Assembly: GCA_039621445.1 (NCBI GenBank)
Contig: CP154954.1
Span: 66,236,891-66,300,890 of the forward strand
From: Euglena gracilis
Lineage: Eukaryota; Euglenida; Euglenophyceae; Euglenales
DNA length: 64,000 nucleotides
Direction of reading: 5' to 3'
Shown: positions 10,291 to 21,401 of the stretch, in pieces
How the letters are laid out: each line of letters starts with the position of its first letter
How positions within the stretch are numbered: position 1 is the first letter of the stretch
Notes under the pieces: generated by a model
What the model was told of the DNA's origin: nothing
Databases searched by the model: none
What the model saw: only the letters and a program-made list of their open reading frames with translations
Translations under genes and position numbers: made by a program

Positions 10291-12339
10291 CAACAATTTT
10301 TGGGGGACGCAAGGGGCCAAATACGCAAAAGAGCTGAATTAAATAAAAAATTATTGATTGGCTTACTCCACGCACGTAGGAATGCAACATTCGACGGGAC
10401 ATCCCTCAGGGCCTCACATTCAAGCCTGTGAAACCTTCCCCCGAATGAAGAACACCACGCTGTGGTCCTTCCACTTAGGTGGCCGGATTCGCACTTCAGC
10501 TTTTTTATGTTGATTTGCGCATTTGCGCAAATTTCCGATTTTTTTGATTTCGGTAGTGTGGCCCGGGGGGTTTTGAAAACACGGCGACAAGAGAGTGCAA
10601 AAAATGAGCAAAATTACGTTTTTGGCGGTGTGACCCCTGGGAGTTTGGCAAAAAATGGTGTTTTTTGGGTGTCCTGCCCTGGGGGCAGGCCAGTTTTTTT
10701 TGGCCCCCAGGCAGGCATTTCCAGGCGCTCCGAAACCCCTCCCCCGTTCAAATTCAGCCTGATCACAGACCACACGTGGCATGCAATGGAGCCCCACATT
10801 TAAGTGTGGGGTACTGGGGAGGATGTGTGGGTGACAGTGAGGTGTGGGGGGAGGTGACAGTGGAGGGGTGTTTGGGACCACAACAGGAGTCAGGTTTGAG
10901 TATCATCCATTAGCAATATACCTCACCCCCCCCCCCCCCCCACCCCCCCCCCCGAGCACCACCCTTGTCTAAGCACCCCCCCCGGTTCTTACCCATCTTT
11001 TTAAAGGTCATCGTCACGGGGAGGTTTATTCTGTGTGCATTTTTAAGGGAACTTTCTCAAAAAGTTCGAAATTTCTGCAACTTCTGAGACCTGATTTGGT
11101 GAGATATTGTGGATTTCTGCATCCAAATGTGTGTAAGTTCAACAGTGGACCTCCAAAATAAGGGGAATTTTTCCTTTTCGGCGCAAAGCGCCGGATTTTT
11201 TTTGCAGTCAAATTTTTCCCCCTTGTCTAAGCACCACCCCCTGGTTCTTACCCATATTTTGGCAAAATAAGCACCACCACCCTGGTGCTTACCCATCTTT
11301 TCCGGTGCTTAGACAAGGGGGGGGAGAGGTAACACGTCAGCATAAATTTATATTGATGTTGGCAAAAAAAAAGGTCAATTTTAAGCACATTTGCCCAAAA
11401 ACATTTTTGAAAACGTTGAAAATGTCGATTTTTGACCACTTTTTTTGCACCTTATTGGTGTGGAACCAACATCATTTGCAGAAAGATCGCATGTGACCGG
11501 GGGGGGGGGGTGGTTGTTCGACAAGCCAGTCGTTGTACAAGGGAGACGGAAGGTAATGGATGCAATGTATTTTGCATGCAATATTTGTTTGTGCACAAAC
11601 TTTTTTGACTCACTCAGCCTTCGGCCTCGTCTGGGAGGGCAGATTCAGAACAAAAAATAACTGCATCCTCTCTGTGCAAGGTGCATTCCAGTGTCATTTT
11701 TGTGCAAGATTTTTTGTGCATATTTTACATTTCTTGAAAACTTCCAAAAAGTTGCCAAAATGGCCCCTTTTGGGTTGTCCGAGGTTGGAAAATGGGTGTA
11801 GTTTTGGGGGGGGCCCACCGAGCTGTTCTCCCCCCACTGTGCTGTTGGCCTTCAAGGGTCCTGGGGATGGAAACAGCTCAGGAGGTGGGGGGGAAGTGTT
11901 GTGTGATTTAGGTTTACATGTTTTGATTGGCATACAACAGAGAAGATTTTTTGGGTTGGTAATTTGTTGGGGTGATCACCACAAAGTGGCTGAAAATGCC
12001 ACCCAAAAAATAGCGCAGAATAATAACTCCCAAAAATTCCACAAAATAACATGAAGTGACTGAAGTTGACGCAAGTGCACAAACAGCCGAAAGTTGAACG
12101 TGGCAAAGAATAACAGTCATAAATGGACTTTGCACGTGGAACCCCCGGGACCTTCCCCCCCGGAAGCGAAAAACACGCAAAAAAGCGACACAGGAACGGG
12201 ACCTTTGCTGCCCTTGTTGCTCTTTTCAGCTGTTTCCCCCGCTGTCTCCGAGCTGCTGGCGGTGTGAGTCCTGGGTTTTTGCTGGACTGCTTTGCTTGCG
12301 GCGTCTGTGTGGTGTCAGGGGGGTGGAAAATATGCACCG

Positions 12340-12475
12340 TGCAGTTTTTGCAGTTTTTTTTTGCAGTTTTCACGTTTTGGGTTTTTTGCAGTTTTTTGCA
12401 GTTTTTTGCAGTTTTTTGCAGATTTTTTTCTTAAAAAACTGCACACGTGCAGTTTTTTTGCAGTTTTTTTTTGAT
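12340..12475. repeat. GCAGTTTTTT minisatellite, copy 1
   Basis: About ten tandem GCAGTTTTTT(T) units. The same unit recurs at 13072-13145. Confidence 0.85.
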
Positions 12476-12804
12476 CCAGTTTTGAAGAAACCTGAGATGT
12501 TTATTTTGTTGTTTTGGTGACAAGTCCACAATTAAACCCCACCCACTTATAAACACTTATAAACCCCCCGGGGTTTGTAGGATCCAGTCCTGTCCGATGG
12601 CAGCGATGATGAGCTGGTGGATGGGGTGTCAAAGACTGAGAAGAGAGGGTGACAAAATTGCGCCTCATCCAAAAGACATCTCAATTTGCTGGACAGCACG
12701 CTCTGCCGTCTTCATTCGAGGTGCATGAGTGGGTGGACCGATGGATGAATGCAGGTTCCTACAGTATCTTGTATGTAGGGACCTGCCAGAGACAGCACAG
12801 AGTT

Positions 12805-12900
12805 TCAGCGGCAGCCGGAAGCCAGAGAAGCCAGAGACACGGAGTGGATGTTGAGGAACTGGGTGCCCGCCTGGAGGGCCGTGCCGAACCAGGGACGGCG
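12805..12900 (-). CDS. Orphan coding-like island ending in a stop, unknown
   Basis: On the minus strand, RRPWFGTALQAGTQFLNIHS then VSLASLASGCR ends in TGA. Third positions are almost all G or C. A CTG sits eight bases before the proposed start, as in the other genes. It could be a terminal exon of a third gene, but no partner exon was found. Confidence 0.25.
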   Translation of the reverse strand, partial: RRPWFGTALQAGTQFLNIHSVSLASLASGCR

Positions 12901-13071
12901 GATGCCAGTTTTGCGTGGCTATTTGTGGCCCACCGATCGTTTTGTCGTCATAAGCTCCAAAGCTGCGCAAAAAAAAGTTAGGTGAATTGGGGTGTGCTCA
13001 TGTGGTCGCAATTTACGTTGTTTTGCATATGTACATCATTTTAGCTTGTTTATTGCTAATTTTTGTTGAAG

Positions 13072-13145
13072 TGCAGTTTTTTTGCAGTTTTTTGCAGTTT
13101 TTTGCAGTTTTTTGCAGTTTTTTGCAGTTTTTTGCAGTGCAGTTT
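13072..13145. repeat. GCAGTTTTTT minisatellite, copy 2
   Basis: Six to seven units of GCAGTTTTTT, homologous to 12340-12475. Confidence 0.85.
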
Positions 13146-13369
13146 TTGACCAGCCCGTGTGCAGTTTCTCCACCCCCCTGGTGTGGTGTTTTTGGGTTGT
13201 TTGTTAAAGCGCGGGAAGGAAGGTGAGTGCGGGCTGTTTAGCCAGGGAACGCAGAGGGGAAGAAATAGGGTCCACAGGGAATGAAGGGGACGGATGTCTC
13301 TCCCACCCCACTTACACCCGGGATCCGCACAACCAGTTTTGTGACAAAGAAACCAGCAGAAGAAGCCCA

Positions 13370-13498
13370 ACCCTTGAAGGACAAACTTGTGTTTAATTGC
13401 GCAAACATAATTATGTTGCGCGCAATGCGCGCACAAACATAATTATGTTGGTGCGCGCATTTGCGCAAATAAACACAAGTTTGTCCTTCAAGGGTTGG
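13370..13498. repeat. Foldback (inverted repeat), about 55-bp arms
   Basis: CCCTTGAAGGACAAACTTGT at 13372 is matched by ACAAGTTTGTCCTTCAAGGG at 13474. The arms continue inward through TTTGCGC/GCGCAAA-type motifs. Confidence 0.85.
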
Positions 13499-13834
13499 TC
13501 TTTAACACCCGTGAACTGATCGATAAACGGCGTGACAAAGGGGCCGTGATGGCGAGGACCAGCGGGCCGTCCAGAAAACATATTTTGGTGGTTTTGTCAC
13601 AGCGTTTGTCGACGGCGCAAGCATATGGGCGCAAATGCACACACAAACAAAAATATGTTTATTTGCGCATTTGCGCCCACCAACACAATTTGTGTTTGTG
13701 GGCGCAAATGCGCGCATAAACACAAAGAAGAAGGGTGTTACGCAAACACAACCGTTAAACACCAGCAGCAGATGTGGTTCATTTGCGCATTTGCGCGAAT
13801 CACGTTGTTTGTGGGCGCAAATGCGTAAATGAAC

Positions 13835-13925
13835 CACTTGTGAATTTCTGGAATTTACCAAGTGGTTCATTTGCGCATTGGTAAATTGCTTGGTAAATTC
13901 CAGAAATTCACAAGTGGTTCATTTG
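13835..13925. repeat. Foldback (inverted repeat) with TGAACCACTTG ends
   Basis: TGAACCACTTGTGAATTTCT is matched by AGAAATTCACAAGTGGTTCA, with CCAAGTGGTTCATTTGCGCA in the loop. Confidence 0.85.
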
Positions 13926-13999
13926 CGCATTTGCACACACAAACAACGTGACGCACGCAAATGTGCAAATGAACCACCAATGGAGAAGTCAAAAGCGAC

Positions 14000-14480
14000 A
14001 GCATTGGGCCCCGCAACAACCGCCTTTAATGCCTTCTGAAGGCGCTCAACCCAAATGACCACACTACCTTCTCCAACACCTCGAGTTAGGTGGCCAAATC
14101 TATTCTAGTAGGAGGTCCCAGGAAAGGAAGAGATAAAGGATCTCCCGAAGGTGGTTACTTAGCCACCTGATAACGGCGCACGTCCACCGGCACCAATTTT
14201 AAGGTCCCAAAGACCCTGCCGCTGGCCCGCGGCTTGGGCTCCGCTGCTGCAGCCAAATCAGCTGCTGATGCTTCAGCACCCACCAGACCGGCATCGACCT
14301 CCCCGGTGCAAAAGCACCCAGGGAGGCCACGTTATAACCTGCAACCGGGGCGTGAGACTGGGGGGACGAGGTGGTGCCAGTGCATGGCAACCAACAGTCG
14401 GAGAGAGATAGCCCTCAAACACCCGTTACTTTGGGTGCCAGGAAGTGTTGAACGTTTACCATTCGATTAGTTGCATGAAA
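14000..14480. other. Low-repeat segment with weak ORF, unassigned
   Basis: A plus-strand ORF at 14234-14470 (ending SVERLPFD) and inverted motifs around TTAGGTGGCCAAATC and TTAGCCACCTGA are seen. Codon use is not GC3-biased. It could be a degraded element; no family was recognised. Confidence 0.2.
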
Positions 14481-15823
14481 GCGGTGGGACTTACTCCCCA
14501 CAAATTATGACGTTTTTCAAGGTGAAAATGGTGGAGAATAACCAGAAAACGGACTCCGGCCCGACACATCCCGGGTATTTCAGGTACCAAATTTTGACTT
14601 CTTGTAACACAGCACTGTTGCAGAAAAGGTGTCCAATAGTCACAGGTGGTTGCCCGTCATCAATTCATTATGTTTAACTGCCAAAGGATGAGGGCAAAAC
14701 AATTGGCTGCTGGACCGGAAAATAGCAGTACACCTGTACACATGTAAGGCAGGCAGATGCCGTGTTCAAATGAACATTACACACTACCTCTCACCACAAA
14801 TTTCAACACACATATTCGTTTGTGCAAATCAATGGATAGCATGTGGAATTGCGTTTGCCAGTCGTCACGGAGGAGGAGATGGTATAGCACGCACATCGGT
14901 TGTGTGTTGGTGCGCGCATTTGCGCACACAAACAAACTTTGTTGGTGTGTGCTAAGGCTCGCTTGAACGCGTAATTATGTTTATTTGCGCAAATGCGCAC
15001 ACCAACACACCTATCACGTTCAAAAACCTCGCAGGGTCATGGTCCTCATCAGTGTGGTTTAACATTAACACGTTGTTTGTTGCCTCCCATTGCATAAACC
15101 ACCCACACACCAGTTTCCCCAAGATGTTGGTGCGCGCAAATGTGCGCACCAAAAAATTTATTTGTGGGCGCATTTGCGCCCACAAACATGTATTTTTAAC
15201 TTCAATGTTCTGTGTCTCATTTGCGCAAATGTGCCCATAAGCAAAATTGTTTTTATTTGCGCAAATGTTTTTTATGCGCGCATAAACACAAATCAGTTGC
15301 GTGACGGCTGGCTGACGTAGTCTGTAGTGTGTGATGAAATAAGGCTCCGTGTCTTCTTACCAGCGGCTGCAGTATCCAAGTCAGTTCAGCCAGCACGTCA
15401 GCACCACTGCCAATGGTCGTAACAGCGGGTGTGTGCTTCCAACGTGTTTGATGTACAAGAGCACCAGTCTCACCCTCGGCCCTATTCACGTCACTTGGTA
15501 AGCAGCATTTGCACCAAATCTCCTGGAGTCAATCCCCTGCAACAGGGGGGTGTAACAACTCATAAACCGTCTTCCGTGTGTCCGGGTACAGGGTCCCAGC
15601 AATTTCGTAAAATTTGCGCATTTGCGCAAATGCGCCCATTTCAAAGAAAAAACCCCTTAAGTGCGAATCCGGCCGCCTAAGTTCCAAGGCGGCGCGGCGG
15701 CGGGGGGGGGGGAGGCCGTCCCGGCCCCTGGCGCCACTGCTCCGTCCGGTTGCTGCGCTGTCGCCTCTCGGCCGGTGTCTGCTTCGTTACCAGGGGCCCC
15801 CCCGACGCTGTCCGGCTGTCAAT

Positions 15824-16200
15824 ATGGAACTGGTCCCCCCACAACCCGATGCCCTGTGGGTTGTCGGAGATCTGTTCATGTCCGCTGACATGTTGCCATC
15901 GGGCACCACTGCCATTTCCTCCATGTTATACCGCCCGGGAAACTATTGCCCGAGGACCTGGCAGGGCCTTTTGGTTCTGGCCAGCCTGTCGCTGCAGAAA
16001 GTGGGCATCCCGGTGGCGCGACGCATGTTTGGCTGCCAGCATTCGCAGTTGGACCCAATCACGGAAAAGGCCGCCCTCAGCCCGGCAGTGTGGCCTCTGC
16101 AGCCGACCGTCCTGGCCGCCCTGCCCTTCCCCTCCTTCGGAGCCTGGCTGGTGGGCCACCGGGCACCTTCGGGACAGGACGCTCAGGCTGTTTTAGGCGC
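15824..16200 (+). CDS. Orphan coding-like island, unknown
   Basis: The open frame starts MELVPPQPDALWVVGDLFMS and includes YRPGNYCPRTWQGLLVLASL and ALPFPSFGAWLVGHRAPSG. Third positions are strongly G/C over more than 100 codons, as in the confirmed exons. A CTG eight bases before 15824 fits a nonconventional intron end. No domain was recognised. The 3' border is undetermined; the frame stays open to 16345. Confidence 0.35.
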
Positions 16201-17339
16201 TCCGACCCAAGGTGGTACACTCACCCCCCTGTCCTTGACACAGCTGGTCCGTGACGCCCCCCCCCCCCCCCACATGCCAACCGCACTCTCCCTGTATTTT
16301 GGCGTGCCAAGGACAAAGGGGGGATGTACACATATTTTTTTTTGAGAAAGGTTTTGCAGAAAAAATGCACAGCTGAATGGAAATTCCCCGTCTTGATGGG
16401 CGCACTCCCAATGCCTGAGAATCCCAAAATATTACCCACCCCAAAATTAGACCACCCCTCTGAGTGGAAAATCCAAACAAAATGAAGTCACAAAGCACTC
16501 AAAGCACTGAGGACCGGAATACGAACAAAATTCCTCCGCTTTAAGTTTCCAACAATGGAGCCAAATTTGAGGGACTTTTCCCCCTTTCCTCATCCTTCTG
16601 AATCCACTTGCACCTTTTGTGCGCCCAATTCCAGGAATGGATGCACCGGGCATTGTTGCATTTTTAAATTTTGCACTGCGAGACCAGGCATGCCCGGTTT
16701 CCAATCATTTCCTCATGCCAAGTGCCATGGTGGGTGGGAGGACGGTTCCCTTCTCCGCCACCACGTACGGAGGGGGATGTGCCCATCTTTGCCCCCCGCA
16801 CATCCACTGACGGGTTGCTGTCATGCAGGTGGCACTTTTAAACCCTTTTCCAAAGCAGCCTGCAGAATGATTTTGTCCGCATTTTGTCTCTTCGTGGCGC
16901 GTGCAGCTGCAGCTGAAGCAAACATCCACATGGTGTGACCAAAAAAATAAGGGATTCAACTGGACAAAATTTCTAGCATTCCCTCAAAGAGAAGACTTTC
17001 ATCAATGAACGTTTTGCCTCGGAATCTTAGAAATTTTGAGTCAGAATGTTTTCTTTTCACAGCCATAAAAGCAGGACACTCTGTTGGATGAAAATTGTGA
17101 AAATCTTGCGAGCTGCGGAGCTGCTGCAAATCCAGGGCTGTGGGGCTTCAACTGGTTGCACACTAAGCACCATGAGCACGCACCAAGCACAGCCGCAAGG
17201 CGCCCGACTGGACATTGACACATTGCAAATCAGGGCTTCGCGAACATACATGGGGGAGTTTTTAAGGCCCTCTGCAAAAGTTTGCCAATAAAAAGAATTT
17301 GCACAACAAAGGAGATTTGCCCACACAGGGCATATGCAG

Positions 17340-17570
17340 CACAAGGGAGCGCGAGGGATTTTGTTATTTTTGGGCTCTCCGAACAGTTGCGCACAAAAGG
17401 GCATTGGCAACAAAAGGGAGTTGAACTTGTTAAGAATTTATGTTTCTGCCTTTCAGTTTCATAGTCTTAAGTAGGCTCGAGGTGGTAAGAGGAGGCTTTC
17501 GAGCCTCCTCGAACCACCTCGAACGATATTCGAGGAGACTCTCAAGCCTCCCAATCATTTTGCATGTATT
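17340..17570. repeat. Dispersed repeat, copy 2 (GAGGAGGCTTTCGAGCCTCCTC)
   Basis: It is homologous to 1620-1880, in the intergenic region, with the two parts in the opposite order (TTGGGCTCTCCGAACAGTTG first, palindromes second). Confidence 0.65.
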
Positions 17571-17943
17571 TTCCTTGTGAAGGGGGAGCAAAGTCACTCA
17601 GACCTCTTTCGGCCTTCCCCCCCTGCAAAGTTATTTGGGCTTACTAAGCTTTCGGGCACTGCAAATTTATTTCGGGGGTTTACATGTAAACTAAGGCCTA
17701 TCTGTGGTGTCGGCAAATTTGTGAATGTGTGCCATGTGCACCTCTACCTGAACAGCGGCTCCTGTGCTGGCGTGTAGGCAGTGTCGGCAGTCTCGTCGTT
17801 CTGACCTGTTCTTCAGCACCCCTTCCCCTGAGACTCACGCTGTCCTGCTCGCTGCTTGGGACATGGCCTGCTCTCAGGAGTCACACTGCCCACTACTTTT
17901 CCTTGTACAGTACATCACATAGCTGACAGCTGAAACCGTACCA

Positions 17944-18112
17944 AATGGTTTGTTCCCATTCCGAAACCCCACCAGAGCCCCCCCACCCCCCATGAAAGTT
18001 GGCCCGCACACATCTCTTTAACGTTTTGCAGTTTGTTCCCATTCCGAAACCCCACCAGAACCCCCCCCCCATGAAAGTTGGCCCGCACACATCTCTTTAA
18101 CGTTTTGCAGAC
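17944..18112. repeat. Tandem duplication, about 82-bp unit
   Basis: TTGTTCCCATTCCGAAACCC ... CATCTCTTTAACGTTTTGCA occurs twice in direct repeat. Confidence 0.85.
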
Positions 18113-19027
18113 CCTCTGGGGGGGCTGCTGCAGCCAGCCCCGATTTTGCCAGCCCAAAAAATTTGGCGCAAAGCGCCGAGATTTTGAAAAAGGTGTTCAA
18201 AAATAGCCCAAAATGATGTTTTTGGGGTGTTTTGGGCGTTTTGGGGGTTTGCCGATGGATATCAAAATTGTGATTTGCTGGTCTTTTTTAGGCCCACCCT
18301 GGGGTGGGCTGGCCGGCCATCCCATTTTTAGCCCCAGCCCATCAACCCCCGCCCCAGGTCCCTGAAGGGACGCGGTCCGAAGATGCGCACTCCAGGCGTT
18401 GCGAGTAGATTGGATACTCTTTCGAGCAGGGAATTTCTTAAGGACCCCCCGGGGGGGGGGGTCCAGCCTCCGGCTGGCAAAAAGGCTGCTGGCTGGATTT
18501 GAGCTGCTGGCTGGACCCCCCCCCCCGGGGGGTGGGGGGGAGGGGGGGGGGTCCGGGGCTGGAGCGGGCTGGGCTGGGCTGGGTCGAGGAAAAACAAAAT
18601 TTTCTAACACATTTTTGCCATTTTCGACATTTTGATGGGTGGAGCTAGATCAAGGCTGGGGGGCTGTGATGGAGGGGCTGTGATGAGGGGGAAAAATGCA
18701 GGGATAAATGACCTGGACAGCCCAGTTGGCTGGCCGGCCTGCGGCCGGCTGGGCCGGCCTTCGGCCTCCGGCCGGGCTGGACCCGACTTTATTTCACTCG
18801 ACCCCCGGGGGGGGGGGGGCTCCCAGCCCGAATTTGGGCTGCTGGCTGGATTTGAGCTGCTGGCTGGCTGGACCCCCCCCGGGGGGGTAGGGTACCCTCC
18901 GGCTTAAGAAATTCCCTGCTTTCGAGCTTAAAAAGGAACAGACATGGTGCAGAGAAGTGGGGACCGAGGCGTCTCCCCCCCCCGGGAGGCGGCAGTGCGG
19001 AAGCGGCAGTGGCGTTGGACGTGGCTG

Positions 19028-19486
19028 TCGCACTCCCCCGAGGAAAACCGACAAGGGAGGAAGGGACACCGGGGGGCTCGCCGGCGGTGTGTTAGTACTT
19101 CCTCGAGGCAAACCGACAAGGGACGAAGGGACACCGAGGGCGAAGCACAAAGACCTTGTGAGGCCATGCCTTGCTCGCCGGCGGTGTTGTTTGGATTGTT
19201 TGGGTGCGCTGGGTTAGGAGGTCCCGCTTAGTGCCGCCTCGCCGGAGTTGGCTGACGATGCTGCTCCGACTGGGCGACGTGACTTCTTGCCTCTGGGGGG
19301 TGTCCCCCCCCTCCCCCCCCCTGGCCCCCACTCTCTGACCGAGGGCTTTTGAAGACAAATTTTCTTTTACGGGTGGGGGGGTCGGGCTCACAAGGTCTTT
19401 GTGCTTCGCCCTCGGTGTCCCTTCCTCCCTTGTCGTTTTACTCGAGGGAGTACGAGACACCTCGGGAGACTGTAGAGACTGTATAT
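19028..19486 (-). mobile_element. Truncated DIRS element end (terminal repeat plus internal complementary region)
   Basis: Sequence 19097-19486 is closely similar to 19783-20157 of element A. It contains the terminal sequence (TCGAGGCAAACCGACAAGGG), the GCTCGCCGGCGGTGTTGTT inner part and the complementary copy GTCTTTGTGCTTCGCCCTCG. Similarity stops at 19486 in the middle of the internal complementary region. A further 42-bp copy of the terminus lies at 19028-19070. No coding region remains. Confidence 0.8.
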
Positions 19487-19782
19487 ACTGCAAGGATACA
19501 GTGGGTTTAAAAAAAAAGCACCGTGGCTCAGACCAAATGGAAATAAAATGTATGGCACAAGACTCCCCAAATCTTCAACTCCAGCCCAAGGGGGTATGAA
19601 ACAAAGGGCCACCCCTGTTATTCCCAAAAATTGACGCCGAAAAAGTACAGGAAAACCTGCGACAATTCCCGCCAAAGACCTGTGGCCCTCCTCCGCCATT
19701 TTGCCGGGGGGCCGACCGCATTGACAGTCCTTCCCAAAAACATTCACCTTCAAAGAGCCGGAAAACAAGGCATGACTCGTAC

Positions 19783-19950
19783 TCCCTCGAGGAAAACTGA
19801 CCAGGGAGGAAGGGACACCGAGGGCGAAGCACAAGACCTTGTGAGGCCATGCCTTGCTCGCCGGCGGTGTTGTTTGGATTGTTCTTGTTCGCTGGGTTAG
19901 GAGTCCCTGCTTAGTGCCGCCTCGCTGGAGTTGGCTGACGATGCTGCTCC
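19783..19950 (-). repeat. DIRS-A 3' inverted terminal repeat
   Basis: GCCATGCCTTGCTCGCCGGC ... GTTAGGAGTCCCTGCTTAGTGCC is the inverted complement of 28830-28925. The outermost part, CTCGTACTCCCTCGAGG, matches the complement inside the internal region. Confidence 0.88.
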
Positions 19951-20052
19951 GACTTGGCGACGTGGCTTCTTGCCCCTGGGGGGGGTCCCCCCCCCCTCTC
20001 CCCCCCTTGGCCCCCACTGTCTGACCGAGGGCTTTTGAACACAAATTTTCTT

Positions 20053-21150
20053 TTACGGGTGGGGGGGGTCGGGCTCACAAGGTCTTTGTGCTTCGCCCTC
20101 GGTGTCCCTTCCTCCCTGGTCGGTTTTCCTCGAGGGAGTACGAGACACCTCGGGCTCCGCACTTTGCCCTTGTGAGGCCAGATTGTGCACTGAAATTAGG
20201 GGGGCCAGGGCATTTTCCAGGGCACCTTGGGCACCAAGTCGTTGATAGTGGGCTGTAAAGGCCGCCACCCCCCTCCACTGACCAATTTCACAAACTTCCT
20301 GGGCAGAAAGGCCCAATTTTTTGAGTAAACCAACTCCTGCCCCTCTGGTGGAGTGGGCCCCCCACACCTGGGGGGTACCCCATGCTTGGCCAAAAAGTCT
20401 TTTGTGATGGAAGCAATGGTGTCTGCACTTATGGCCCTGAAGGGGGGTTTTAAGGAAATAAGGAGGGGACCCCCTGGTCTCACGAATAAACGTGTAGCAG
20501 CCACATAGCACATCATTAAATGAAAGGGGCTGATTTGGGGACATTGGGGAATGGACACAACCCTTTCCCACTTATGGAATTTCTGTCCTTTACGCTTAAT
20601 CTTGATGTAGGGTGCCCTACCCAACACACTGGTGGTTCGCTTGACTTGCGATAAGTCGGAGGATCGGTATAAACAGAGGATTCGTGAGCAAAAAATAAGT
20701 TGTGTACGCAATGTACAAATATCAGTGGGCATAGGCGCCTTTGCCAGCCCCAGGAGGATTGGGAGGGGATCCCAAAATGCCCCATACTTCTCAAGATTTT
20801 GGTTCCAAAGCCTCTTGTAGGGGGTCAGCAGGGTGTGGAATCTCAGCCCACCAAACCCAGGAATCAAAAGCATAGCACTGTAGGCATTACGGGCTTGGGC
20901 CTTGGAAAACTGGAATAATTGAATTAAAGCGTCAGCCACTTGGTCTGTGGTGGCTTCAGGGGGGGGGCACCCCCATGTGTTCCAAAATGACCCACAGAAG
21001 TGCAAAAGCACTCTGATAACGCTTTAAACTGGGGTTTCTCCCCAGGAAATCGTTAATGGTCTTAACCTGAATTTGTTTCCCCTCCAAAATTTGCCTGAGC
21101 AAATCATGCAAACCAGGGGCCACCTGGGGGGTGGCATTTGTTCTCCCCTG
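20053..21150 (-). pseudogene. DIRS-A tyrosine recombinase, frameshifted
   Basis: It starts in the frame after GRTNATPQVAPGLHDLLRQ. Motifs are SLKRYQSAFALLW, LYRSSDLSQVKR (first Arg), HSTRGAGV (His-x2-Arg) and GQWRGVAAFTAHYQR (nucleophile Tyr). Reading needs frame changes at a G9 run near 20958 and near 20372. The recombinase would integrate the circular cDNA. Not functional as it stands. Confidence 0.85.
20083..20176 (-). repeat. DIRS-A internal complementary region
   Basis: It is complementary to 19783-19848 (left end) and to 28920-28954 (right end), with the two halves abutting at GAGACACCTCGGG. It overlaps the recombinase C-terminal codons. Confidence 0.88.
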
Positions 21151-21398
21151 CAGTTGGTGAACATGCCCTTGTAGGGGGTGATTTTCAGGCAGGGGGTCCC
21201 TGGAACTTTCATTTTTATTAATTGGGGCCACCAGGTGGCTGAATCCCAGTAGGGGGTGACCATCAAAACTTTGGTCTGGAAAAACATTTTCAACCTGGGT
21301 AGAAATTGGTGAATTATTGACCAGGGGGGGTTTGCATAAAGATCCCCCATGTTGTCCAGTGGACATTGCAATGCATTTACTGCTGTGGCATCCCAGTG
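21024..21398 (-). pseudogene. DIRS-A methylase-like (NPPW) domain fragment
   Basis: It is in the same frame as the RT/RNase H ORF but downstream of the TAG. It encodes DLYANPPWSIIHQFLPRL and VTPYWDSATWWPQL, the N-P-P-[FYW] region found after RNase H in DIRS elements and usually annotated as a DAM-like methyltransferase. It ends at 21024, overlapping the recombinase frame. Confidence 0.75.
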
Positions 21399-21401
21399 GG
21401 G

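Larger units (their letters stand above)
9159..12804. other. Intergenic repeat-rich DNA
   Basis: It contains AT-rich spacer, C runs, copies of a 'GGTTCTTACCCATCTTT' repeat (10990 and 11235, with an inverted copy at 48840), GGCGC-TT-GCGCC short palindromes (11178) and a GCAGTTTTTT minisatellite (12340-12475). One coding-like island (10193-10290) is listed separately. Confidence 0.5.
13600..15660. repeat. Cluster of TTTGCGC/GCGCAAA palindromic repeats
   Basis: More than a dozen copies of ATTTGCGC(A/C)(A/T)TTTGCGC-like palindromes occur, often flanked by AACACAA/TTTGTGTT. They lie at about 13660, 13690, 13710, 13785, 13815, 13870, 13925, 14915, 14985, 15130, 15165, 15215, 15255 and 15615. A related copy is at 10510-10540. 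Confidence 0.85.
16350..19027. other. Intergenic DNA, repeats
   Basis: It includes a local tandem duplication at 17944-18110 (TTGTTCCCATTCCGAAACCC units), GCTGGCTGGA-rich G/C blocks (18480-18560 and 18830-18880) and the copy-2 dispersed repeat. No credible exon was seen. Confidence 0.5.
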
